Assembly (NCBI GenBank): GCA_021234155.1
Contig: JAJEKV010000414.1
Coordinates: 62,001-126,000 of the forward strand
Reading direction: 5' to 3'
DNA from: Isoetes taiwanensis
Lineage: Eukaryota > Streptophyta > Lycopodiopsida > Isoetales > Isoetaceae
DNA length: 64,000 nt
Shown: in pieces, positions 1 to 11,881 of the stretch
Position numbering within the stretch: position 1 is the stretch's first letter
Layout of the letters: every line of letters begins with the position of its first letter
The notes under the pieces: generated by a model
Told to the model about the DNA's origin: nothing
The model's database searches: none
What the model saw: the letters and a program-made list of their open reading frames with translations, nothing else
Translations under genes and position numbers: made by a program

Positions 1-290
1 TGTAGTCTGAAAAAGGTTCAAGCAAGCTGGCTAGACCGCCTTCATTCAGACCATGGCGCCTTCCCGGAGATGGTGATACAAAGCCCGATGGCAATGACTT
101 GCATATGGAGCTTAGGATCTTGCCTTTGGGCGTGCCACTAGGATACCCCCGTGTTTATTTTCAATGTTGTGCTTTTTTTTCTCAATCATGTATATGAATC
201 TCCATAACTTATGATGCTACCTCTAGTTTTTGTGATGCAACATGGCTTCTATGTACAAGCCTCTTGTAAATTCATTCAAGCGACGGTTCT

Positions 291-600
291 TTTTTGGGAA
301 CATATAATATAAAATTTGCTTTCATACATGTATATTTCTTCTCTCTTTCCTTCTAGTTTCTGAGTTTATTTCTTCAATGTTTTAAATATATTCCTCATTG
401 TCTAGGTACGTTCAAGTATTCTGAGTCCGAGCACCATTTTCTGAAGCTCTGAAAGTTTTTGGGAACATGTAATCTAACGTTTACTTGCATACATCTTGTG
501 TATACATTCTCTCTTTCTATCTACTTTCGAGTCTATCCTTTAATGTCTTTTTAAGTGTATTCGAAAGCACCATTATCTTAAGCTATCAATGATCATGTCT
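291..600. repeat. Diverged tandem duplication, about 165-bp unit
   Basis: Two adjacent copies each begin with TTTTTGGGAACAT, run through CATACAT, a CTCTCTTTC-rich stretch and a GAGT..TT..TCTTTAATGT-type segment, and end near AGCACCATT. The copies start at about 291 and 456. They differ by many substitutions, so the duplication is old. No coding potential is evident. Confidence 0.55.
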
Positions 601-1937
601 CTTCATTTCTTGTGTTATATTGCATGAGCTCAAGTTTCTAATTGTACATGAGCTTGCATTGCTCAAAAATTTTGGTGCGGACTTAAATTTGTCAATGAAC
701 CGGATGCTCAAAACCACATGGGTTCCTAATTGTTAATAGGGTTGCATTGCTCAAAAATTCCATCGCATTTCTTATTTTTTTGCAGCTTGCCTTGATCAAA
801 ATAACCATCGTTTTTAGATTAAAGTCAAACAAACATGGTTCAAGAACAACCATGAATATGAAAACCTTTCCAAATTGTTATATAAGGTTGTAATCTATAA
901 AATTCTTATATCGGCAAAGAATGACTTAAGACATGTCTAAGGTTTCATCTTGTTGTGAACAATGAATAAAACATTTGATTAAAGTCAAGCAAACATGGTT
1001 ATTAAACTATGAACACTGCCAAACCAAAGTCATAGCAAATAAATCTTGCAAAACATCAAAGCCTTACATGAACTAAAACTCAAAGAAATCTTATAAGACA
1101 TGTATTTTGATTCATGTTGTGAACAAAGAATGATAAAGTCCAAAATAAACATATACCAGCAACAATTTTAGAGAAACGCCAAAGGAATTGTCCGCAAAAC
1201 CAATCCTTTCTTATGTTTTTTTATCCATTAAAGCACCAAGTATTTGATGCACAATGTAGATGGAGATCTACACTCCCTTCTATAACCAATCTATCATTCA
1301 AAAGGAAATAGAAGTCACCATTCATTCCATATGTATTCAAGAACTCCCTACATTCATGTAAAGTCCATTCTTCCTCAACATGCACCTTCTTGCCATCAAA
1401 ACCAATGACTAAATCCATGAGGGGTGAGTTTTCTCCATGATCTTCTACTTGATCTCCAAGCCCAGTGGCATTTCTCCCATACACACTTCCTTCTCTCAAT
1501 AAGGAAATTGATGTATAAACCATCATCCATTAAATTGATTATGTCAACTCAAAAATTACGCCAATCTCACAGAATTTTCTAGTTTCCCTAGGGGCTTTTG
1601 TTTTTTTAATCTTTTTTTTTGACTTGATAAATCACATAAACATTGCAATTCCTATGTGTTTTTAGATGCGATTTGAAATATGCAAAAAGTATGGGCAAGT
1701 TCTTTAAATTCATGACATCAAAATCTTGAACATTAAGATTTAAAAAATAATGTATAACCGATAACATATTACATTATTTTCCGTGAGAACAACCCCAAAA
1801 TTATGGATACATGAAACGAATATCATTAAAAACAATCATATATTCCAATAAAATATTAAGGGGCCAATCCATGTTTTTTTTTCACATACATAGCAAGGTG
1901 TGGTTCCATGTCACTATTTTGTTTGGTTCTCGATGTG

Positions 1938-2700
1938 ATTCTAACACTTCACGCATCATCATACCCATAGCCGATTATTCATAATATAGGTATAAACCGG
2001 ACCGTAAAATTATCTCGCCACAAAGTTTTTGGATCATAAGACGGTGATTTAGGGGCCCGAGTTTGATTGTAGAAGCATTCAAGAGCATCAAGATTCACTA
2101 TGGTTATATCATCCCCGATTGAAGATAGCCTTGCCTCGTGGTATCTTCGGATTATAGAACCGCACAACAACAAATAATATATAACTTGATACAACAATGT
2201 AAATAAGAATGATGATTAAAACAATAATCCCTAAAATAATTGCCACTAGAAGCCCTTTAACTTCCTTTGAATAATGCCTCAGATTTGTACATATGTCAAT
2301 GGTATACATGGATTCAAAATAATTTTTTGTGAAGGGGTGTAGCTATATAAAAGTAAGAAATAAAATAAAATGGTCATTATGTTGCATATAAAAGCCAAAT
2401 AAAAGTAACGAGAAGTTTTAAAGGTGTTTCACTAGGATTAAATAAATAGCCCTTTTGAACCTACAAAATGTAAAGGATTGCAAGCAAAAGAATTGGTATA
2501 TAAAGCCACAACAAACCACGCCAAGCGTGATTTGAAATCTAATGTTAATGCACCCATGAAAAAATTCTAACACTTTCATGCACTATCATCCCCATAGCCA
2601 GATTATTCATAATAGGTATACATTGGACCAGGAAGTCATCTGTTGCAAAGTTACTTGGATCATGAGATGGTGGATTGAGCCTAAGTTTAATCATCAGAGA
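1938..2700. repeat. Pair of diverged direct repeats of about 140 bp
   Basis: Segments 1938-2075 and 2564-2700 share ATTCTAACACTT, CATAGCC.GATTATTCATAAT, a TATA..GGACC block and TTGGATCAT.AGA.GGTG in the same order and orientation, separated by about 490 bp. The minus strand of the first copy is open for about 70 codons; the second copy is interrupted by stops. They may be fragments of one degenerate gene or transposon. Confidence 0.5.
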
Positions 2701-5267
2701 ATCACTTGGAGCGCCATCATAACACTTTGATTATTCATCCTTATTCTCGGATACCAAGTTGATCCAGCAACTCTTGAAGTTTCTCTTAGAAAATCCCCTT
2801 ATGCATTTTTCCGATTCGATGTAATGAGTGACGTGGTTATTACCCTTGCAAATCCAAATTCATGTTCCTTAATGTTTTATATGGTCCAATTGTGCATTCA
2901 AATAATCTCAAATGATTTATTCCAACAAGTTAACCTTGTAGAAGAAATTTAGTTATAGAGCAAAACCTAGTTAGCGACAAAAAAAAAAAATCATGCCAAG
3001 CGTGCATAAGCGAGCATCATATTGTAGAAGATACCTAGTTATAGAACAAAATAAATCACGCCAAGCGTGTATTAACAAGCATATTAATATTGTAGAGGTG
3101 ACATTGAGGATGTTTCACCAAAGACATAAGATAACTTATGTGTCAACATCATTGCAAGTTTCAAGCACGAAGTTTTACCACTAGGGTATTTTACCACCAT
3201 AGTTTTTGTTGCTAAGCCGCAAATTACACATGAAAATAATAGCAAAAAAATAATAGCAAACCATGTGTGTGATTTGAAATCCACTTTTCTATAAACCAAT
3301 GCAAGCTCAACATGATTTGATTTACGACTCACTCTTCTGTAGCAAATCACATATGAAATAATAGCAAACCATGTGTGCATCAAATTAAAAAACCATGTGT
3401 GCGTCTAGGACCCACTATTCTATAAAGCATGCAAAGCTCACCATGATTTATGATTCTCCTCTCTAAATCACGCTTTAGCGTGTGTTTTACATTCCTTCTT
3501 ATTCCCTCTTATGCTTGACTAGGTTGCAAACCCAAAGATCTAAAACCATGGATCACCAATTATATTTGCATGAGGAAGAAGCCCAATCGCAAAGGACATG
3601 CAAGAAATTCAAGAGGATTGAGCACGCAGCAGTAACTTGCTTGCCGCAATTGAAATAGAAGAAATTATCGCCCCGTAAACAAAGATCGAGCTTTTCGGGT
3701 TGAAAAGCTTTGGGGCACTATACAACAACATTCTCTCGTAGCAAATCCAAAGGATCTCCCGATTTTCTCGTGGATTATAGTAGGATGTCTTTATGACAGT
3801 GGTAGCCAAGCACCAAAATAGCCGCCATAACGTGAAATCTCTTCATTTCATCACGTATTGGTGACAAAACCCCGATGAATGGGTCCGCTCGTGCCCGGTA
3901 TTCCAATCGACATGCATAATCATGGACAGGGATTTGTATAATTGGAACCATGCTAACAAATAGAACTAGAGTTTTATCTTTCTCGGCAAGAGGTCGCATC
4001 CGCTCGTAAGGGATTTTTTGCTCCGTGAGCTCGGATGAATTTTGCTCAAATGGGTCCGCTTGCATTTAATTTGTTAATTGCTAAAAACAATGACGGATTT
4101 TTTTCGGATGGGTTTGGTCGACGAATTTATCTAGAACGAATCTCGCTTCTTCTTCCTCAGGGAGGCCCAGCAGGAGTTCGAATGTCTTATTGGCTTTTGA
4201 TTTAGATCGTGGACTCGTAATCTTGGATTAAGTGCAGAAAATAGTCGAGATCTTTTACTGTGGTAGTAGAGTATTCAAAAATATTTTATAAGAAATGGGG
4301 CGATCAAATAGAGCTTTACCTTTGTCTGATTCGTGAGCATAGAGATGGAATGGAGCTTTGAATTAGCGTAAGAGCTCTGAATCAAAGAACGAAGCTCAAT
4401 CGAAGAACGAATCCAAGTACTGCTTGATGACGAACCAAAGGATCACGGTTTGCCTACCCAAGCACGGTAATCCAAGTAGCACGGTTGATGACGAATCAAA
4501 GGATCACATGTGCAGGTGAAAGGATGAAAGGAGAAGCCATGGATCGAGCAAGAACCGCAAGAGAGAAAGCACAAAAGAGAAGCACAAAAGCACAAAAGGT
4601 ATTTTCTAAATTTGAATTTCACGCACGTGTTCTTGAAGTTTGAACTTTGTGCATCCGTTATTTTTTCTTTTCTTTTTTCACCAATAGAAAGCCTATCATC
4701 CACGACTCCCCCAAAATGTCCGCTTGGATCGAAATAAAGACAATCCTCCGACGAACAAATGATCCGACGACCTCCTCCGACGACCTCCTCCTCCCGATCA
4801 TGTTGGGATAGATTTAAACAAAGATGAGTTCTCGTTAAGACAAATCTTTGTGCATACCGACCGGGCGTTAAAAGCGAGCATGGATCGATTATGATGGCGG
4901 AACGGATCTAAGGCAAAGATAGATATGCTAAGTTTTTTTTCGCCAAAAACGACTCTCAGACGTTAGGTTGTCTCACGAATCGGCAGAAAGCAGGATTTTA
5001 CACACTCTCTATTCATGGATTTTACTATCACGTAAATGAATGCTTCATCCGGGTCTTAATATGAAAGTAAGGGTTCACATTCATCCTAATACTCTTGTGG
5101 CAGATTAGTACCATAATATGACCGGCCTGTGTCCCTTTTTTTTTTTTTGTTTGTCCTTATTGCTTTGGATACTAACCTTTTGACGTATCCGGCAGTAAAA
5201 AGGATTTCTTCAGAATTGAAGCTAATTTTAATTTTGGTGTTATGGGCATTCCACCACGCCAAGCGTG
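2517..5267. repeat. Recurrent CACGC-N3/4-GCGTG hairpins
   Basis: The short inverted repeat CACGCCAAGCGTG occurs at 2517-2529, 3057-3069 and 5255-5267, with a one-base variant at 2992-3004 and a related CACGCTTTAGCGTG at 3469-3482. Each folds into a 5-bp stem with a 3- or 4-base loop. The recurrence within 3 kb suggests copies of one repeat family. No function can be assigned. Confidence 0.55.
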
Positions 5268-6456
5268 TACTTCTAGCATGTTTTTGACTTATTTTCAAGT
5301 CTTTTTTATCTTTAGTTATTTTTTTAGTTAAATCATTCTTTTTGGGTGTTTATGGGGTGAACCAAATTGCTTTCGAACCAAATTACTCGAATGTATGAGC
5401 TCTTTTAGCTTATTTTTAAGGTAAACTAGAACACTTTTTGCATTGCAAATAGACGGAATAAAAATATGTTATCCATTTAAATTTTTTTTATATGTTTATA
5501 TGTGTTAGAGCGGGAAGCACACATACATTTTTTAAAACCATTCTAGTGCGGCATGGCTAATTGGAACTTCTATGTAGGAATCCAAAACATGTTTGGTATT
5601 GGCACTATGTCTTCTAGTTTGAAATTGTGATATGGCACTAACTTAGAGACCCTTTTTTTTTTTTTTGTCATCTCTTCTTACCAACCAACTTCTTAATTGT
5701 GAGTTTCATTTTTCATGCCAATTTTGAAAAATTAATATTTGTTTTGTGATCTTTGTAGCTTTGATGGAAATGCTATATGGTGCTATTATATGTATGCTAG
5801 GATGATTTTTGAACCATCAATCTCAAAAAATGAGCTATGCAAGTTTCTTTGGGATAATGGGTGGACAAAAATTGTAATTCTATAAAATATATAATGGATT
5901 CTTTTTTCTTATTATGATGTTCCATTTGCGAAACTCATTGGAGGTGCCAAAGGAAAAGTTAATAACTCATTGGAGGTGCTATATTGTGAAATATTGTCTA
6001 TTTTCTAAGTAATATGTTATTATGTTTTCATACTTTTGACATGAAATTTGTGAATTTGAATATGCTACTAAAAACATGCAATATAAAATTTGTCCCAAAA
6101 TTAAGACATAATCCCAATTTATTTGAATGATGGTTTATAGCATCTGGTTACACAACTTGTACCTGTTTAACACCATAGAAACCAGAAATGTATTGAATAC
6201 AATGAGAATAGATATATGCAAATGTAAAAGCTGATGCTAAAACTTATCAATCCTCACCTAAATACAAATGTGTCATTAGCAGGAGTGCACCTTGTGATTT
6301 GCTTCCCAGTTTCATGATCCCTTTCCTTCCACCGCCGTAAAATATACTCTCAGGACTATTAGGGGATACATCTCGTGATTGTATAAGTCTGGTGCAATCC
6401 TAATTGAAGTTTAGCATTGAAATAAATAAGAGAAAACATGAATAGGAAGAAACACT

Positions 6457-7093
6457 TTAAATGAGCATCTCACTCATCCTCTTTTCTAAGATTCTTAAAT
6501 ACTTCTCCCGCCAAAATGATCTCGGTATCTTTGTCAATAATTTGCGGAAGGAACTCAAGATCCATAACTTTTCAGACTGTAGATCAACCTCTACCAGCTT
6601 CCCAACTCCTCTAGTCGATATAGTGTAATGATATGCATGAAACCATATACCTCTTTCTTTCAAGCTCCTCATGGTCGAACCTTTGAACAATGGATGACCA
6701 ATTCTACAATGGTACACTTCAAGTATGCTAGTTATACTCTTGGCTTAAAACAACATCAGTAAAATCCCCGAGGAGCAAAGAGAATTGGATTCAGTGAAGG
6801 AAATGAATGCTTCATTGAAATAGATTCCTTTGCCATGTCGTGTGAGTCATATGCATGTTCCCCAACCAGATCCATTACAGTCTTACCTCCAGGTTCAAAC
6901 ACAAATTCTTTTACTCGTCCCTTCCAATGGGCTGAACAATCTGACTGTTTAGACCTTTTCACACCATGGTAGCCACATGCAACACGCCTCGTTGTCACCT
7001 AGGAACCAATTACGAGATGGAGCTTTTCCCATTCATCTTCTTCATTCTTGTTATTGCATAAGAAAATAGTCACTGCTCCTGATCTTGGCATCT
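6457..7093 (-). pseudogene. Uncharacterised protein gene, frames broken
   Basis: Several minus-strand blocks read as coherent protein but in shifting frames. From the 5' side: 7093-7003 gives MPRSGAVTIFLCNNKN followed by an acidic EEDEWEKLH stretch; 6998-6756 gives a block with CGYHGVKRSKQ and KEFVFEPGGKTVMDLVGEH; 6717-6457 gives a block with HCRIGHPLFKGS and GKLVEVDLQSEK, and a neighbouring frame ends VMDLEFLPQIIDKDTE..LAGEVFKNLRKEDE. The amino-acid composition looks like real coding sequence, unlike nearby AT-rich frames. A stop separates the first two blocks and there is a frame change near 6580. I do not recognise the family. It could be a decayed gene or an intron-containing gene with sequence errors. 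Confidence 0.4.
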
Positions 7094-7759
7094 GAAACGA
7101 CAAAAGAAACCCTGAATCAAAACCCTGAATCAGAAAGAAATCAAATGCCAAAACTAGATCAAAATGTTACCCCGGCACTTTTGATCGAGTTGAGGCTAGA
7201 CCCATGAAGGCTGATCGAGAACCCTAAATCAATTTGGATGTCACGAAAACCCAAATTGGGAAATCAGATTTTTTGCATGTATTAACTATTGGATGCTCGA
7301 TGCCATGCATTGTAGTTATTTCGCACCTCACCTAAACAAGATTCCTAAATATCTAACATGTCTTTAGGGATTTCTTGCACTACTTTCTAAATATTTGGGG
7401 CATCCTTTGCCATGTAGACATGCCATTTGAACAAAGAGCAAGCCCCTTATTGGTGGATTGCAAAACTGATGTGGAATTTCGAGCACTTTTTAAAAGGATA
7501 TTCTAAGACCCCCATATTTTCTCTAATGTAACTTTTTTGTCAACAATTAATAAGAGTGTTGACAATATCAATGGTAATTGCGTTCTTAGTAGACTTTCTA
7601 GTAATGACAAGCCATATTATAGCCATGATCACATCACCGAACAAGTTTTAAGTCGCATACCCACTATCCCTATGTGACATCGATTTCCTAAATAACTTCA
7701 CCCATGTTGGAATGGGACCACCTAAATAAAACTTAAGGTAGACGCTTATATGTCACATT

Positions 7760-8146
7760 ATGAAACGACTAAACATGGAAAAGGGTCCGCAAAAATGCAA
7801 GAGTTATGGTCGTTTTCGATGCATAAAATTCGCGATGGTAAAAGTATTAGATGATACAACTCAAGAGCATGCATGCACATATCCAATCTCTAGAACAGAC
7901 TTCTTTTATCTAGGAACCAGCTCGGGACCATATATAGAAGACCATTACGCAACCATGTTCAACAGCTGCCAAGGATTAACATTGGACCGCGTCGTTATCG
8001 ACTTACATACGGATGTATTTGCACACAACCAATTATATACCACACTTAGTCCCATGCGGACAAGAAAAGACACGCTCATCTTACTTTCACTAGATAACAT
8101 TATGAATCGCATTATAAATGTTGTTTATAAGGAGTTGCTATGTTGA
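7760..8146 (+). pseudogene. C-terminal fragment of a PIF1/Helitron-type helicase
   Basis: The 128-residue frame contains FNSCQGLTLDRVVIDLH followed by DVFAHNQLYTTLSPMRTRKDT. This matches the end of PIF1-family helicases (the AMTINKSQGQTLDRVGIDL...FAHGQLYVALSR block), including the form carried by Helitron RepHel proteins. The usual TINKSQGQ is altered to FNSCQG, and LSR is altered to LSP, so conserved helicase residues are lost. Nothing upstream encodes the Walker A or B motifs or a Rep nuclease. It is best read as a remnant of a Helitron or a stray PIF1 gene copy. No Helitron terminus (CTRR preceded by a hairpin) could be tied to it. Confidence 0.6.
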
Positions 8147-8499
8147 TAATGCATGTTCTACCTCAATCTTTTCTTACACAGGTCTCACAAGAAAATATAA
8201 GAATTAAACTTCAAATAAGGTATGCACTCTCCAACTTTTACAGTTATCAGCAGCATGTATCTTCGACGATTTTCTACATAGGTGTGCACGACTTATCCAA
8301 CACTCTTCTGCAAATGATACTATCACATATAAAAAGGAGTTGTTATTATAAGGTACGTTAACAAAAAAAAATAGAGAAAAAAAACTCCCTTTCCAGCCCC
8401 GTACTATAGAGATGACGTGCTATTCAATTACCATGGGATTCCCCTCATGTCGCGTTGTGGGGTACAAAAAAGAAATTAAGTCAAGATCAAAAAAAGCAA

Positions 8500-8725
8500 C
8501 CATCGCGATGGCAGCCTAGTGGTCAAGCTATTGGCAATGGGCGACCCCCATCTAGGCCCAAAATCCACTAACTATCATCGGATGCACAAAAAGAAGAAAA
8601 AAACAAAATGTTCATGCAAGGGACAAAACTTAGTGGTAAAGCCATTGGTAATGGGCGACCCCCACCTAGGCTCAAAATCCACTGACTCTCATCGATTGCT
8701 GGAAACAAAGAAGGACGGGACAAAC
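8500..8725 (+). repeat. Tandemly duplicated SINE-like repeat with 12-bp palindrome
   Basis: A perfect palindrome CCATCGCGATGG (8500-8511) is followed by two copies of a unit starting TAGTGGT.AAGC.ATTGG.AATG and continuing GGCGACCCCCA.CTAGG; the copies begin at 8517 and 8631 (period 114). The TAGTGGTCAAG segment resembles a tRNA-type A box as seen at the head of plant SINEs, but no clear B box follows, so the SINE assignment is weak. An open frame of 137 codons (8519-8932) runs across both copies and is probably a by-product of the duplication. Confidence 0.45.
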
Positions 8726-9102
8726 AATTGTGGGAATTCCATGGTGGTCGACTATAGCGCCTATCTATCCTATGGGCACAAAACACGGGGCAAAAGTGCG
8801 GGTTCAGCCCCCATGTTTTCAAGTTATCTGCTCGAATTGATACATCAACTAGTCCTAGAAATTCTAACCTATAGACGAGCGAAGTTAGAAGGATTTAGGA
8901 TGCTAATAGTGAGTCTAACTGCACGTGTTTAAGCAAAAAGAAACGATCAAGAGGTTAGCTTCCTAATTGGGAATTTCTCACCATTGGACATTATATAGTG
9001 GATCTAATCGAACAGGTTAGGAACGTTATAATGGATCCAGTTGAATAGGCTAAGAACCAAAAAATGTGCACGGCTTGGTCGCCACGATAAATTTCTTGTA
9101 GG

Positions 9103-9108
9103 TATAAA
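9103..9108 (+). promoter_or_regulatory. Candidate TATA box for TGD3
   Basis: TATAAA lies 123 bp upstream of the TGD3 start codon in the context GTAGGTATAAAATTTC. A transcription start about 30 bp downstream would leave a leader of roughly 95 nt. This is a positional inference only. Confidence 0.35.
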
Positions 9109-9230
9109 ATTTCAAAATTGTATTAAGAGGGAGTAGAAAGTGAAAAATACCTGGTTTTCCAATGTTTCGTAGAATACACATAGATACGCACACAACTTGA
9201 ATTCTTTTGCACAAGCTCTAGTTTTGCAAA

Positions 9231-11881
9231 ATGGCCACGCCCCTTTCTGTTCCCATCACATCATTCCGGCATAATTATGCAGAAAGGAGGCCATTCCTCT
9301 ATGGCGCACAGGAGCATGTCGGAATTCGAACTACTATTTCCCTCACCCAAGGTCGTCTTACAGCTCCAAATATTATTTGTTCTTGTAGTTCTTCTCCTAT
9401 CCCCACATCTACAGCTGCAGACAGCCCAATGGCGCTTCTGCTCCAGGTGATCTCTTATTTGAAACTCGCACAATCAATTTCATGTCTCTATTGAATAGAT
9501 AAGTATCCTAAACCTTAATTTTGAATATTATTAGCAGCCCGATTCCAAAGAAGAAGGAGATTATAGTTGTAATAGAGAAGCAGCTGGAGATGACTCTGAA
9601 GTATTTATAGAGTGCCGTGAGGTGTATAAATCGTTTGGGGAAAAGCATATTCTCAAAGGAGCAAGCTTCAAGGTAAGAGGAAAATATTTTTTTCTTGTTT
9701 CTCCCTCTGTTACTTGTCTATATGGTATGCCCAAACATGCTCTTTTGTTTTCCATGGTTATTTTAATTGTCACATTTATAACAACATCGCTAATTGATTT
9801 ACCATATTCTATAAAGTATATGCAATATTGCACATAGCCCCTTGGTGTTTTAACTTGGGCTAAAGACAGCAGTCATTTTTTCTCCATGTTGTTCTCTGCA
9901 GTTTAGTTTTCTAATGTCAAGACTATGTTATGATTTAAGTAGATTCGACATGCAAAAGCTGTAGGTATTATTGGTCCATCTGGCATGGCACTGGGAAGTC
10001 CACAATTCGCAAAATAATGGCTGGCCTACTTCCTCCTGACAAGGTGCTATATGTTTATCAGTTTCTTTTCCTTTAGAAATTGCTTTTCATTTTCTCTAGT
10101 TCTCTTTGAATGTGATAATTTTATTTGTCGATTGTTTTCCAGGGTGAAGTCTATATACGTGGCAGGAGAAGGTGTGGTTTGGTTAGCGATGAGGAACTTC
10201 CTGGGTTGCAGATTGGGCTGGTAAAACTTTTGTGTCTCTTAATTGCTTAAGATACACAAGACAAACAAGAAACACAATCAGAAAACTAGTAACATTCTTT
10301 TATGGAATGACAACCAATGTGATCTATGGGTTTTGGATTTTTGGACGTTTTCAGCAGTATTCTTTTTTCCTTGGGAAGGAATGGAAGTTTTATTAATCAC
10401 ATAGTAGAAATTGTTACATCAGATAAAGATCCTACATGGATCATTCGAAAATAAGCATAAAAAAAGCGGATATGAACTCTGCATGATGCTGCTCTCATCA
10501 GTCAGATATCCATTGAGCACATAAAAAGAATCTCCCACAAATAACCAGGTGTATAGCAGATAAGTTGAAGCAGATTCGAGGAAGGAAGAAGCTTCCAGAC
10601 TGATTCAGCGTAGCCAGGAGGAAAGGCATCGATCACCTCGAAAACACTAACTGTGCACTTGGCTTCAAGAGTGTTTTAGTGGGACCTTGCACATTAAATT
10701 GCTGAAGTGCTTTAGTTGTACTTTATGGTCTGTGCAGGTTTTTCAAAGTTCTGCTCTGTTTGACTCCCTTACAGTGCGTGAAAATGTTGGGTTCATGCTG
10801 TAAGTTGTCAATTGATTCATATTTCATGTCATTTTTCTAACATCTTCACCAGTGGTCTTCATGAAGCATTTACAATTGATGCAGATACGAGCATTCCTCT
10901 CTTTCAAAGAATCATATTGCAAAGCTTGTGACAGACAGCTTAGCTGCAGTAGGCCTCAAGGTTGGTGTAGGATCCATGGTTGTAGAAGAGATTTTAATAT
11001 CTTTACTGACCGGATAATTGGCATGTCTGTAGTGAGGACAGATTATTTGTTTGTGCATCAAGTAATGAAAAAATGTTTGAGGTTTTATGCATTTCCCTTC
11101 TGTTTATGCATGACATGTGTAGCTGAAATATTTTCCATCTTCTGCACCCTTATGGACAAGTTTTTTATTTATGTAGGGAGTTGAGGACAGGCTTCCATCT
11201 GAGTTATCTGGAGGCATGAAAAAACGTGTGGCATTGGCTCGGGCGATAATATCTGATGTAAATGATGAAAGCAGCGAGCGGAGGTACAGTTACATATTGA
11301 TCATGAGGTTGCTAAGCTAAGCCAATATATTCCCAGTTGGCCCTTTTGCTTCCATTTTCATAGCTATGCAACATTGTAGAAGTTAAATCGTGTTCTTTTT
11401 TGTCTAGTTCTAAGTGTTGATGTTTATTTTGTAGGTTGTGATGTATGATGAACCAACTGCAGGATTGGATCCCATAGCATCGACGGTGGTTGAGGATCTC
11501 ATACGTTCTGTCCACATAAAAGGCCGTGATGCCAGTGGAAACCCGGGCAAAATTTCATCATATGTGGTTGTAACCCATCAACATAGCACAATACGGAGAG
11601 CTGTTGATAGGTAACAGCTTATGTCTAAATACTGATCCACCACTTATATACAAAAATGCTGACAAATGTGTTTCATGACATAAGGATTTTATTCCTTCAC
11701 GATGGAAGAATTGTTTGGGAAGGAGCAACGGCAGAATTTGATACAACAGTGAATCCAATTGTCCGACAAGTAAGCATTTTCTGTATATGCATTTATGTTT
11801 TCTTAAAATCCTCACATATGATGTTGTTCCACATTGTTTTAGTTTGCTGAAGGGAGCTTGTCTGGTCCAATACGTTACTAG
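9231..11881 (+). CDS. TGD3: TGD3-like chloroplast ABC transporter ATPase (10 exons, two frame lesions)
   Basis: This is the nucleotide-binding subunit of the TGD1-TGD2-TGD3 importer in the plastid inner envelope, which moves ER-derived phosphatidic acid or related lipid into the chloroplast. Exons by GT..AG and frame: 9231-9446, 9538-9672, 9943-10043, 10143-10220, 10738-10799, 10885-10960, 11177-11283, 11435-11610, 11685-11769, 11843-11881, giving about 356 residues, close to the family length. The first exon is a Ser/Thr-rich transit peptide. The ABC domain has Walker A (GIIGPSGTGKST after correction), the Q-loop FQSSALFDS, signature LSGGM, Walker B VVMYDEPTAGLDP and H-loop VTHQHS. Two lesions break the frame: a 5-bp tandem duplication TGGCA at 9981-9990 inside Walker A, and one missing base near 11280 (expected SEPEVVMY, read as SERR). 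Removing them makes both exons exact multiples of three. The gene is either recently dead or misread; identity is secure. Confidence 0.9.

Larger units (their letters stand above)
1..6456. other. AT-rich, repeat-derived region without a convincing gene
   Basis: No open frame here resembles a protein family I recognise. Short frames on the minus strand (1221-1526, 2109-2309, 3609-4065) have no domain I can name; the one at 2109-2309 has a long hydrophobic run and the pair at 3609-4065 has several hydrophobic stretches, but AT-rich DNA produces such frames by chance. The stretch contains diverged direct repeats (291-455 against 456-600; 1938-2075 against 2564-2700) and recurring CACGC-spacer-GCGTG hairpins, which points to old transposon material. 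Poly-T tracts are frequent. Confidence 0.6.

Noticed and set aside
2109-2309. Small membrane protein on the minus strand
   Set aside because: The hydrophobic run is what AT-rich DNA gives by chance; it lies in a repeat region without supporting context.
8519-8932. 137-codon plus-strand frame as a gene
   Set aside because: It contains two copies of a short repeat (MGDPHLG.KST) that mirror a 114-bp DNA duplication; no domain is recognisable.
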